A DNA stretch of 7,424 bases from Rhodospirillaceae bacterium (GTDB taxonomy: Bacteria; Pseudomonadota; Alphaproteobacteria; Micavibrionales; UBA2020). Shown here one piece after another: positions 1-5,571 of this stretch (position 1 is the first letter of the stretch; every line of letters begins with the position of its first letter). The notes below the pieces were generated by a model. It searched no databases. It was not told the DNA's origin and saw nothing but the letters and a program-made list of their open reading frames with translations. The translations under genes were made by a program, and so were the position numbers. The DNA lies in assembly GCA_003524565.1 (NCBI GenBank), contig DQGU01000229.1, forward strand, positions 2,935-10,358, written 5' to 3'.

Positions 1-551
1 ATGAATTCCATCAAATCGACGAGGTCGATGAAATGGTCTGCCTGACGGCGCAGTTCATCTGCCACCATCGGGGGCTGGGTGCGAATGGTCGATACGACCG
101 TGACGCGCGTGCCTTTGCGCTGTACCGATTCCAGCAGGCGGCGGAAATCGCCATCGCCCGAAAACAGCACGATGTGGTCAACGTGGTCGGCCAGCTCCAT
201 CATGTCGATGGCAAGCTCGATATCCATGTTGCCTTTAATCTTGCGGCGGCCCGTATGGTCGGTGAATTCCTTGGCGGGCTTGGTCACCATGGTGTAGCCG
301 TTGTAATCCAGCCAGTCGATAAGCGGGCGGATGGGGGAATATTCCTGATCTTCCATCAGGGCGGTGTAGTAAAACGCGCGGACAAGACGGCTTTGGCCGG
401 AAATCCAGTTCAGCAGGCGTTTATAGTCGATGTCGAATTCAAGACTTTTGGCGGCGGCGTAAAGATTCGCCCCGTCAATGAACACGGCGAGCTTTTCGGC
501 AGGGTAGAAGAAGCTTGCGCCGGCGAATTCAGAATTTTTGTTGTTTTTCAA
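1..551 (-). CDS. NYN domain (LabA/DUF88-like) protein, probable ribonuclease, C-terminus cut by window edge
   Basis: Reading the minus strand from a TTG at 551 gives 183 intact codons to the window edge. The NYN (PIN-like) fold signatures are present in order: an N-terminal FIDGANLY motif (Asp26, Asn29), a KGNMDIELAIDM segment (Asp110, Asp116) and a FSGDGDF motif (Asp133, Asp135). These acidic residues are the expected metal-binding set of PIN/NYN nucleases. Family knowledge suggests metal-dependent RNA cleavage in the cytoplasm, but the physiological substrate is unknown. The start is chosen because AGAGG lies 8 bases upstream of the TTG, no in-frame ATG precedes the first motif, and the FIDGAN motif then falls about 25 residues in, as is usual. 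The gene diverges from rpoZ; in relatives it often neighbours smpB, which is not visible here. The C-terminus, perhaps only a few residues, is missing. Family call is secure; nuclease activity is inferred. Confidence 0.93.
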   Translation of the reverse strand, partial: MKNNKNSEFAGASFFYPAEKLAVFIDGANLYAAAKSLEFDIDYKRLLNWISGQSRLVRAFYYTALMEDQEYSPIRPLIDWLDYNGYTMVTKPAKEFTDHTGRRKIKGNMDIELAIDMMELADHVDHIVLFSGDGDFRRLLESVQRKGTRVTVVSTIRTQPPMVADELRRQADHFIDLVDLMEF

Positions 552-559
552 GATGTTAA

Positions 560-564
560 CCTCT
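560..564 (-). promoter_or_regulatory. Ribosome binding site fixing the TTG start of the NYN gene
   Basis: On the minus strand AGAGG sits 8 bases before the TTG at 551. No ATG or GTG in the same frame has a comparable Shine-Dalgarno sequence before the first conserved motif, so this site decides the unusual start codon. Confidence 0.7.
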
Positions 565-583
565 GGCTTCGGAAACGTTTTCC

Positions 584-605
584 CGCCCCTTGATTGGAGG
601 GGGCG
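584..605. other. GC-rich hairpin with flanking T run, possible leader structure or terminator
   Basis: CGCCCC at 584-589 pairs with GGGGCG at 600-605 around a 10-base loop, and five T residues follow at 606-610. Read on the plus strand it resembles a weak intrinsic terminator, but no plus-strand gene ends here. Read on the minus strand it lies in the 5' leader of the NYN transcript, about 33 bases before the start codon. It could damp antisense transcription into the NYN gene or fold in its leader. The function is not determined by the sequence. Confidence 0.35.
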
Positions 606-693
606 TTTTTGTTAATTGTGTCGTTGGCGCTGCCCCGTGTTTCGTAAATGGCAGTGGCAAAACCCACGCCCGCCATTATCAGGTCAGAGCAAC

Positions 694-723
694 TCTATAA
701 TCCGAGATATTTGACTCTGTCAA
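694..723 (-). promoter_or_regulatory. Candidate sigma70-type promoter for the NYN gene
   Basis: On the minus strand a perfect TTGACA -35 hexamer (723-718) is followed after 18 bases by TATAGA (699-694), a four-of-six match to the -10 consensus. Transcription would begin near 687 and leave a leader of roughly 135 bases before the TTG start. The -35 box is one half of a palindrome whose other half forms a plus-strand -35, so the two promoters face away from each other and overlap. This rests on consensus matching only. Confidence 0.5.
711..723. repeat. 13-base palindrome TTGAC-TCT-GTCAA at the divergent promoters
   Basis: TTGAC and GTCAA form a perfect 5-base inverted repeat around TCT. Each arm also supplies a -35 element, one for each strand. 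It could be an operator half-site pair for a dimeric regulator, or merely the consequence of two back-to-back -35 boxes. A weaker inverted pair, AGAG and CTCT around CAA, lies nearby at 686-696. Confidence 0.5.
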
Positions 724-739
724 GCATCTTTATTAAAAA
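711..739 (+). promoter_or_regulatory. Candidate distal promoter (P1) for rpoZ
   Basis: TTGACT (711-716, five of six) is followed after 17 bases by TAAAAA (734-739, four of six). Transcription would start near 746, giving a leader of about 190 bases for rpoZ. A perfect TATAAT also lies at 696-701, but nothing like a -35 hexamer stands at the right distance before it. The site shares bases with the opposing NYN promoter. Confidence 0.45.
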
Positions 740-813
740 TAACTCAACTTCTTATCGAAACATCAAATGAGGGCATGGGGGCGGAAAAACAAGCCTCCGG
801 CTTTGAATTTTTG

Positions 814-842
814 TTGCAAAGATAAGGGGCTGGTTTTATAAA
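814..842 (+). promoter_or_regulatory. Candidate proximal promoter (P2) for rpoZ
   Basis: TTGCAA (814-819, four of six) precedes TATAAA (837-842, five of six) with the ideal 17-base spacer. A start near 849 would leave a leader of about 87 bases that still contains the hairpin at 896-911. It competes with P1 as the main rpoZ promoter; both may be used. Confidence 0.45.
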
Positions 843-895
843 AAATGCCTGTTTTGCAGACTCGGCTATGCCCGAATCCTGCCCCGTTATTCTCC

Positions 896-911
896 GCCGG
901 TTTTTTCCGGC
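896..911 (+). other. Hairpin in the rpoZ leader, just ahead of the ribosome binding site
   Basis: GCCGG (896-900) pairs with CCGGC (907-911) around a loop of six T residues. It ends 11 bases before the AAAGGTGA ribosome binding site at 922-929, whose distance to the ATG is 6 bases. Because the T run is in the loop and not after the stem, it is not an intrinsic terminator. It may affect mRNA stability or ribosome access. Confidence 0.4.
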
Positions 912-935
912 TGAAACTTGCAAAGGTGACCCGCG

Positions 936-1391
936 ATGGCTCGTGTAACAGTCGAAGACTGCGTTCTGAAAGTTCCCAACCGTTTTGAACTGGTGTTGGT
1001 GGCATCGCAGCGCGCGCGCGAAATCGGCTCCGGTTCGCCGCTGACGGTTGACCGCGACAATGACAAAAACCCCGTGGTTTCCCTGCGTGAAATCGCCGAT
1101 ACCGATATTTCGCTCGACGGTCTGCGTGAATCTCTGGTGAAAAACCATCAGAAAGTTATCGAAGTCGAAGACGAAGGCGAAGACATCATCGACGTCATGG
1201 AAGGCGAAAGCGAATGGGCGCAGGTTGCCGGTCAGGCAGCCGAGGGCGAACTGGAAGGCGCCGGCATGGGCGAAGACCTCGGCGAAGAGGCCGACAGTGC
1301 CGATGACGCCGAAGAGGGCGATGAAGACCTGACCCCCGCCGCCGGTGAAGATTTCAGCGGTGACGATTTCGGTGGCGAAGACGACATTTAA
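936..1391 (+). CDS. rpoZ: DNA-directed RNA polymerase omega subunit with acidic C-terminal tail
   Basis: The 151-residue product is the small omega subunit, which binds the beta' subunit, helps assemble RNA polymerase and in proteobacteria forms part of a (p)ppGpp site. The N-terminal 75 residues carry the family signature: MARVTVEDC, then KVPNRFELVLVASQRAREI (residues 12-30), and a KNPVVSLREIAD segment (44-55). After residue 75 the chain becomes an acidic tail, with 32 Asp/Glu among 76 residues and no Lys, Arg or His. E. coli omega has 91 residues; acidic extensions are common in alphaproteobacteria, but this one is long. The start is supported by AAAGGTGA at 922-929. It is divergent from the NYN gene, is followed by a strong terminator, and lies immediately before the (p)ppGpp synthetase gene, a pairing also seen in E. 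coli (rpoZ-spoT). Confidence 0.96.
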   Translation: MARVTVEDCVLKVPNRFELVLVASQRAREIGSGSPLTVDRDNDKNPVVSLREIADTDISLDGLRESLVKNHQKVIEVEDEGEDIIDVMEGESEWAQVAGQAAEGELEGAGMGEDLGEEADSADDAEEGDEDLTPAAGEDFSGDDFGGEDDI

Positions 1392-1414
1392 CGCCAAATA
1401 CCTTACAAATTCGG

Positions 1415-1453
1415 AAAAAGCCGCCTATACTTAAATGCTTGGGCGGCTTTTTT
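1415..1453 (+). terminator. Intrinsic terminator after rpoZ
   Basis: AAAAAGCCGCC (1415-1425) pairs perfectly with GGCGGCTTTTT (1442-1452) around a 16-base loop, and the descending arm runs into six T residues. The A run before the stem makes it usable in both directions. It lies 24 bases past the rpoZ stop, so it should separate rpoZ from rsh at least partly. No strong promoter is evident between it and rsh, so read-through may feed the downstream operon. Confidence 0.85.
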
Positions 1454-1461
1454 CATGCCGC

Positions 1462-1491
1462 CGGCTTTGCGGCGGGATGCGGCTTTGCGGC
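1462..1491. repeat. Two copies of a 12-base direct repeat between rpoZ and rsh
   Basis: CGGCTTTGCGGC occurs at 1462-1473 and again at 1480-1491, an exact repeat with an 18-base period. The first copy takes part in a small hairpin (CCGCC 1458-1462 with GGCGG 1471-1475). It lies in the 140-base gap between the rpoZ stop and the rsh start, between the terminator and the rsh ribosome binding site. The role is unknown; it could be slippage-derived spacer or part of the rsh leader fold. Confidence 0.6.
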
Positions 1492-1531
1492 CAGCGCCCG
1501 CGCACAACAATAAAAAACTACAGGATGGCGG

Positions 1532-3700
1532 ATGCTGCGGCAGTACGAACTCGTTGAAATTATCAAGGCCTATGATCCCGACATGAACGAGGATCTGGTC
1601 AACCGCGCCTATGTCTATGCCATGAAGGCGCATGGGGCGCAGACGCGCGCCTCGGGCGACCCGTATTTTTCCCACCCGCTGGAAGTTGCAGGCATCCTGA
1701 CGGAAATGAAGCTGGATACGGCGTCTATCTGCACCGCGCTTTTGCATGACACGGTCGAAGACACCGGCGCGACGCTGGAGGAAATTGAAAAGCTTTTCGG
1801 CAAGGAAATCGCGCGTCTTGTCGATGGCGTGACCAAGCTTTCGAAAATCGAATTTCAAAGCGCGCAGGAAAAGCAGGCGGAAAATTTCCGCAAGCTCGTT
1901 CTTGCGATGTCCGAAGACATCCGCGTGTTGCTGGTCAAGCTGGCTGACCGTTTGCACAACATGCGCACGCTGCATCATATTCCGAAGCCGGAAAAGCGCC
2001 GCCGCATCGGCCTTGAAACGCTCGAGATTTACGCGCCGCTCGCCGAGCGTATCGGCGTGCATAAAATCAAGGAAGAGCTGGAAGACATTTCTTTCGAAGC
2101 GCTGAACCCCGAGGCGCGCGAGAGTATTTCTGCCCGTCTTAATTACCTGCGCGACGAAGGGGGCGACGTGGTCGTTGCCCGCATCATCGACGAGCTGGTG
2201 AAAAAACTGCGCGAAGGCGGGCTCGAGGCCGGCGTTTACGGGCGCGAGAAAACCAAATATTCCATCTGGAAAAAAATGCAGCGCAAGAACATCTCGTTCG
2301 AGCAGCTGTCGGACATCATGGCCTTCCGCATCCTCGTGCCCAGTGTGGCGGAGTGTTATCACGCGCTGGGGGTTATTCACGGGCTTTACCCGACGGTGCC
2401 GGGGCGGTTCAAGGATTATATCTCCCTGCCCAAGCCGAACGGTTACCGCTCGCTCCATACCACCGTCATCGGGCCGGAAAACCACCGCATCGAAGTGCAA
2501 ATCCGCACCCCCGAAATGCATGAAGAGGCCGAGCTGGGTGTGGCCGCCCACTGGTCTTACAAACAAACGACCGAAGCCAAAAATACCGAAGGCCGCCAGT
2601 ACCGCTGGCTGCGCGAGTTGATGGATATCGTGGAGCATGCGCAGCGCCCCGAGGAATTCCTCGAAAACACCAAGCTTGAACTTTATCAGGACCAGGTGTT
2701 CTGCTTCACGCCGAACGGCGATTTGATTAACCTGCCGCGCGGCGCGACGCCGGTGGATTTTGCTTACTCCCTGCACTCCGACCTTGGCGACAAAACCGTG
2801 GGTGCGAAGGTGAACGGGCGCATCGTGCCGCTCAATACCAAACTCGGCAATGGCGACCAGGTTGAAATCACGACATCCAAAAGCCAGACGCCCAGCCCCA
2901 ACTGGGAACGCTTCGTCGTTACCGGCAAGGCCAAGGCGCGCATCCGCCGTTTCATCCGTCTGCAGCAGCGTGAACAGTATATGAGCCTCGGCAAGGCCAT
3001 GCTGCAAAAAGTGCTGAAGCAGGAAGGCTACGATTACAACGAACGCCAGTTCAACCACGACATCTATCGCCAGTTCAAAACCGAAAACATCGAAGACCTT
3101 TTGACGGGCATCGGCTCCGGCCATATCGCCAGCCGCGAGGTTTTCTATGCCCTGCACCCCGAACAGCGCCCGAAAGAAGCACCGCCCAGCCTGCAAAACT
3201 TTGTCGCGCCCGCCGTGGACAAAAAAACGCACGCAAAGGGCAAGGCGTCGATGCCCATCAAGGGGCTTATCCCCGGCATGGCGCTGCATTTCGCGCGCTG
3301 CTGCCACCCGCTGCCGGGCGACCGCATTGTGGGCATCGTGACAACGGGCAAGGGCGTGACCATCCACACCATCGATTGCGACACGCTGGAAAGCTTCGCC
3401 GACACGCCGGAGCGTTGGCTGGACGTTTCGTGGGAAGACGGCGAAGACAGTCCCGAAAGCCATGTCGGCCGTTTGCTGATTACGATTGCCAACACGCCGG
3501 GCGCGCTGGGCACGCTTTCGACGGTTATCGGCAAAAACCAGGGCAATATCACGAACCTTAAAATCATGAACCGCTCGCTCGATTTCTGGGACATGATGAT
3601 TGACGTTTATGTGCGCGACAGCCGCCATCTCAGCGATATTATCGCGGCGTTAAGGGCGACGCCCGAAATCACCTCCGTCAACAGGGCGCGCAGCCGGTAG
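1532..3700 (+). CDS. rsh: Bifunctional (p)ppGpp synthetase/hydrolase (RelA/SpoT homolog)
   Basis: The 722-residue cytoplasmic enzyme makes (p)ppGpp from ATP and GTP or GDP and hydrolyses it, setting the stringent response. Domains in order: HD hydrolase with TRASGDPYFSHP (38-49) and the catalytic HDTVED (72-77), both intact; synthetase (about 230-345) with YSIWKKMQRK (243-252), an RFKD motif (292-295) typical of bifunctional enzymes and not of RelA-only ones, GYRSLHT (304-310) and EVQIRT (321-326); TGS (about 388-448); a zinc-finger-like region with CCHP (590-593) and Cys616; and a C-terminal ACT domain (about 645-720). Both activities should be functional. Length fits the family. The ATG has AGGA at 1522-1525, 6 bases upstream; an ATG at 1525 is out of frame and belongs to that site. 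It is probably the only long RSH, as usual in alphaproteobacteria, and heads the downstream operon. Confidence 0.97.
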   Translation: MLRQYELVEIIKAYDPDMNEDLVNRAYVYAMKAHGAQTRASGDPYFSHPLEVAGILTEMKLDTASICTALLHDTVEDTGATLEEIEKLFGKEIARLVDGVTKLSKIEFQSAQEKQAENFRKLVLAMSEDIRVLLVKLADRLHNMRTLHHIPKPEKRRRIGLETLEIYAPLAERIGVHKIKEELEDISFEALNPEARESISARLNYLRDEGGDVVVARIIDELVKKLREGGLEAGVYGREKTKYSIWKKMQRKNISFEQLSDIMAFRILVPSVAECYHALGVIHGLYPTVPGRFKDYISLPKPNGYRSLHTTVIGPENHRIEVQIRTPEMHEEAELGVAAHWSYKQTTEAKNTEGRQYRWLRELMDIVEHAQRPEEFLENTKLELYQDQVFCFTPNGDLINLPRGATPVDFAYSLHSDLGDKTVGAKVNGRIVPLNTKLGNGDQVEITTSKSQTPSPNWERFVVTGKAKARIRRFIRLQQREQYMSLGKAMLQKVLKQEGYDYNERQFNHDIYRQFKTENIEDLLTGIGSGHIASREVFYALHPEQRPKEAPPSLQNFVAPAVDKKTHAKGKASMPIKGLIPGMALHFARCCHPLPGDRIVGIVTTGKGVTIHTIDCDTLESFADTPERWLDVSWEDGEDSPESHVGRLLITIANTPGALGTLSTVIGKNQGNITNLKIMNRSLDFWDMMIDVYVRDSRHLSDIIAALRATPEITSVNRARSR

Positions 3701-3706
3701 GCTTTC

Positions 3707-4288
3707 ATGTTCAAACGCCGCAAGCCACAAACCCTTCGCCAGAAACTGCGCAATGTTTTCTGGCCGTGCATGGGCTGGCGACGGCTCACGCGATACTACC
3801 TGCACCGCATCGGCCGGTTGTCAGGTACGCCTTATTATATCGCTGTCGGCTTTGCGAATGGTGTTGTGGTATCGCTGACGCCGTTTCTGGGCTTTCATCT
3901 GCTGCTGGGCGCGTTTATGTGCTGGGCGATGCGCGGTTCTGTCGTCGCCATGGTTATCGGCACGGTGGTTGCGGGTAATCCGTGGACGTTTCCGGTTATC
4001 TGGCTGGTGACGTATCATACGGGGCACTGGCTGATGGGACATGCGGATATGCTGCAAGGGGCGGCCGCCGTCGCCCTATCGCCCGCGCCGCATGCGCTCA
4101 GCCTCAAGCTGCTGATGGAAAGCCCGATGCAGCTTTTGCTGCCGATGACGGTCGGATGCCTGCCGTATTTGCTGCCCGCATGGCTGGCGGGTTTTTACGG
4201 CGTGCGGCGTCTGGTGGCGGGCTATAAACGGCGCACGCAGGATAACAAGAATAACGCGGCAGCCGAGAGCGAAAGGACAGCCGGATGA
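3707..4288 (+). CDS. DUF2062 family integral membrane protein
   Basis: The 193-residue protein carries the DUF2062 signature: a GTPYYIAVGFANGVVVSLTPF-like stretch (40-60), GFHLLLGAF (62-70) and GTVVAGNPWTFPVIW (85-99). Hydrophobic segments at about 43-75, 78-110 and 142-166 suggest three or four inner-membrane spans; the first 35 residues are strongly basic, which favours a cytoplasmic N-terminus, and the C-terminus is polar. The biochemical role of DUF2062 is not established. The start lies 6 bases after the rsh stop with a modest GGTAGG site overlapping the rsh stop codon, and its own stop overlaps the acpS start by four bases (ATGA), indicating translational coupling. DUF2062 genes beside acpS and lepB recur in alphaproteobacteria, so a link to membrane biogenesis is plausible but inferred. 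pdxJ, found next to acpS in many proteobacteria, is absent. Confidence 0.88.
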   Translation: MFKRRKPQTLRQKLRNVFWPCMGWRRLTRYYLHRIGRLSGTPYYIAVGFANGVVVSLTPFLGFHLLLGAFMCWAMRGSVVAMVIGTVVAGNPWTFPVIWLVTYHTGHWLMGHADMLQGAAAVALSPAPHALSLKLLMESPMQLLLPMTVGCLPYLLPAWLAGFYGVRRLVAGYKRRTQDNKNNAAAESERTAG

Positions 4289-4692
4289 TTATCGGTACAG
4301 GAACAGATATCGTCAGCATCGACCGCATCCGCGCGGTGCTGCTCGACCATGGGGAGCGTTTTATCGAACGCTGCTTCACCGAAGAAGAGCGCGCGCATGT
4401 GGAAAGCCGGGCGGGCCGCAACAGCGACATCGCGGTTGCGGGTTATGCCAAGCGCTGGGCGGCCAAAGAAGCCTGCGCCAAAGCCCTCGGTCTTGGCATC
4501 CGCGACCATATCCACCTGAAAGATATAGCGGTTATCAACGATTCCGCCGGAAAACCGGGGCTGCAACTGACGGGCGGCGCCAAAGAGCGTTTGACCCGCC
4601 TGACGCCAGCGGGTATGACGGTGGATATGCATGTCAGCCTCAGCGACGAGCCGCCCTTCGCGCTGGCTTTCGTGATTATATCGGCGAGATAA
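4285..4692 (+). CDS. acpS: Holo-[acyl-carrier-protein] synthase
   Basis: The 135-residue enzyme transfers 4'-phosphopantetheine from coenzyme A to a serine of acyl carrier protein, producing the active carrier for fatty acid synthesis in the cytoplasm. It starts with MIIGTGTDIVSIDRI, where Asp8 is the expected magnesium ligand. FTEEER (31-36), YAKRWAAKEACAKALG (54-69, with catalytic-site Glu62 and Lys61) and GKPGLQLTG (89-97) follow in the usual order. Length matches the family (about 120-140). The start overlaps the DUF2062 stop and has AAAGGA at 4272-4277, 7 bases upstream, so the choice is firm. The insertion RAGRNSDIAVAG (42-53) before the Lys-Glu motif is slightly longer than in E. coli but ordinary for the class. 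It is followed after 6 bases by lepB. Confidence 0.96.
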   Translation: MIIGTGTDIVSIDRIRAVLLDHGERFIERCFTEEERAHVESRAGRNSDIAVAGYAKRWAAKEACAKALGLGIRDHIHLKDIAVINDSAGKPGLQLTGGAKERLTRLTPAGMTVDMHVSLSDEPPFALAFVIISAR

Positions 4693-4695
4693 AAC

Positions 4696-4699
4696 AGGA
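4696..4699 (+). promoter_or_regulatory. Ribosome binding site that questions the lepB start
   Basis: AGGA lies at 4696-4699, so it shares a base with the ATG at 4699 but stands 8 bases ahead of the in-frame GTG at 4708. The same ACAGGATG string precedes rsh, where its ATG is out of frame and clearly only part of the ribosome binding site. By that analogy the GTG may be the true lepB start. A weaker GGCGAG at 4683-4688, 10 bases before the ATG, keeps the ATG possible. Confidence 0.45.
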
Positions 4700-5571
4700 T
4701 GAAAAACGTGACGACCGAGCCCAGCAAAATCTACACCGACATCGACGAAGCGGAAGAAAAAAAACGCGCGGCCGATGGCGGCGGTGAAGATAAAAAAGAA
4801 AAAGACGATTTTTTCGAGTTGGTCAAAGCCATGGTGCTCGCCGCGGCGATTGCGCTGGTTATCCGCGCGTTTTTGTTCGAGCCTTTTAATATCCCCTCCG
4901 CCTCTATGTATCCGGCGCTCAGAATTGGGGATTATCTTTTTGTCGAAAAATATTCCTACGGCTACAGCCGCTATTCCTTCCCCTTCGGCGTTGCCAGCTT
5001 CAAGGGGCGCATGGGCGAGGGCAGGCCGGAGCGCGGCGATATTGCCGTATTCCGCCAGCCCAAAAAGCCGGATATCGACTACATCAAACGTATTGTTGGC
5101 CTGCCCGGCGATACGCTGCAGATGATAGAGGGACGGCTTTATATCAACAGCATCCTTGTGCCGCGCGAATTTATCGGTACCGAAAGCGTGACCGACCAAG
5201 ACGGCACACGCATCTATCAGAAATACGTCGAAACGCTGCCGAATGGCATCAAGCATAATATTTACGAACTGTCCGATACCGACCAGTACGACGACACGCC
5301 CGTTTATACCGTGCCCGAAGGCCATTATTTCGCCATGGGCGACAACCGCGATGCGTCGATGGACAGCCGCGAGCAGGTGCAGGTCGGCTTCGTGCCCGAA
5401 GATAACCTTGTCGGCCGTGCGGGCTTTTTGTTCTTCTCGACCGAAGGCATCGGCGATAAATGCGTCAAGGAAGGCGCGCTCGCCGCGATGAAATCGGTGC
5501 TGTGCCAAGCAGTTGAACGCCCGAAAGCCGTGCGCTATAGCCGGATTTTCAGCCGTGTCCAAAAACTCTGA
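4699..5571 (+). CDS. lepB: Signal peptidase I
   Basis: This membrane-bound serine protease removes signal peptides from secreted proteins on the periplasmic side of the inner membrane. A charged cytoplasmic leader rich in Glu and Lys (1-40) precedes one transmembrane segment (about 42-60). Catalytic motifs follow: IPSASMYPAL with nucleophile Ser69, DYIKRIVGLPGD with general base Lys130, and the GDNRDASMDSR box (214-224). Up to 290 residues, it fits the alphaproteobacterial family, including the basic C-terminal tail ending RYSRIFSRVQKL. Only one transmembrane span is evident, unlike the two of E. coli LepB. The ATG used here abuts the AGG of the only clear ribosome binding site, so a GTG three codons later (4708) is a serious rival start, giving 287 residues. 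It is co-directional with acpS, and its 3' end overlaps the probable rnc start. Confidence 0.95.
   Translation: MKNVTTEPSKIYTDIDEAEEKKRAADGGGEDKKEKDDFFELVKAMVLAAAIALVIRAFLFEPFNIPSASMYPALRIGDYLFVEKYSYGYSRYSFPFGVASFKGRMGEGRPERGDIAVFRQPKKPDIDYIKRIVGLPGDTLQMIEGRLYINSILVPREFIGTESVTDQDGTRIYQKYVETLPNGIKHNIYELSDTDQYDDTPVYTVPEGHYFAMGDNRDASMDSREQVQVGFVPEDNLVGRAGFLFFSTEGIGDKCVKEGALAAMKSVLCQAVERPKAVRYSRIFSRVQKL

Larger units (their letters stand above)
552..935. other. Divergent intergenic regulatory region between the NYN gene and rpoZ
   Basis: This 384-base stretch carries no convincing gene. It is visibly more AT-rich in its middle part (about 690-760) than the flanking genes, as expected for promoter DNA. 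It holds one minus-strand promoter candidate, two plus-strand promoter candidates, a 13-base palindrome, a GC-rich hairpin near the NYN start and a small hairpin just ahead of the rpoZ ribosome binding site, each listed separately. Two short ATG-initiated frames (766 and 845) were considered and rejected. No riboswitch or tRNA-like fold was recognised. Confidence 0.7.

Noticed and set aside
33..593. 186-codon plus-strand open frame at the left edge
   Set aside because: The opposite strand encodes a textbook NYN protein over the same bases; the plus-strand frame is its shadow.
798..810. AAGCC-TCC-GGCTT hairpin upstream of rpoZ as a terminator
   Set aside because: Only five base pairs with a three-base loop, and the T run does not directly follow the stem.
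766..840. 24-codon ATG frame in the rpoZ leader
   Set aside because: Very short, no clear ribosome binding site, composition not protein-like; cannot be supported as a leader peptide.
845..988. Short ATG frame of 47 codons in the rpoZ leader, overlapping the rpoZ start out of frame
   Set aside because: No ribosome binding site at a workable distance and no protein-like pattern; it also runs into rpoZ coding sequence in another frame.
744..1397. 217-codon minus-strand frame opposite rpoZ
   Set aside because: Its Phe/Val-rich sequence reflects the antisense of the Asp/Glu-rich omega tail; the sense frame is the real gene.
1403..3628. 741-codon open frame on the minus strand opposite rsh
   Set aside because: It is antisense to a complete, motif-rich rsh gene. 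Its product is low-complexity with abundant His, Arg, Ala and Phe and shows no family motif, as expected from the GC-rich third positions of the real gene.
5513..5554. Earlier TTG start for rnc at 5513
   Set aside because: No ribosome binding site, and it would add 14 residues that simply read through the lepB tail in another frame; the GTG at 5555 gives the normal RNase III N-terminus.
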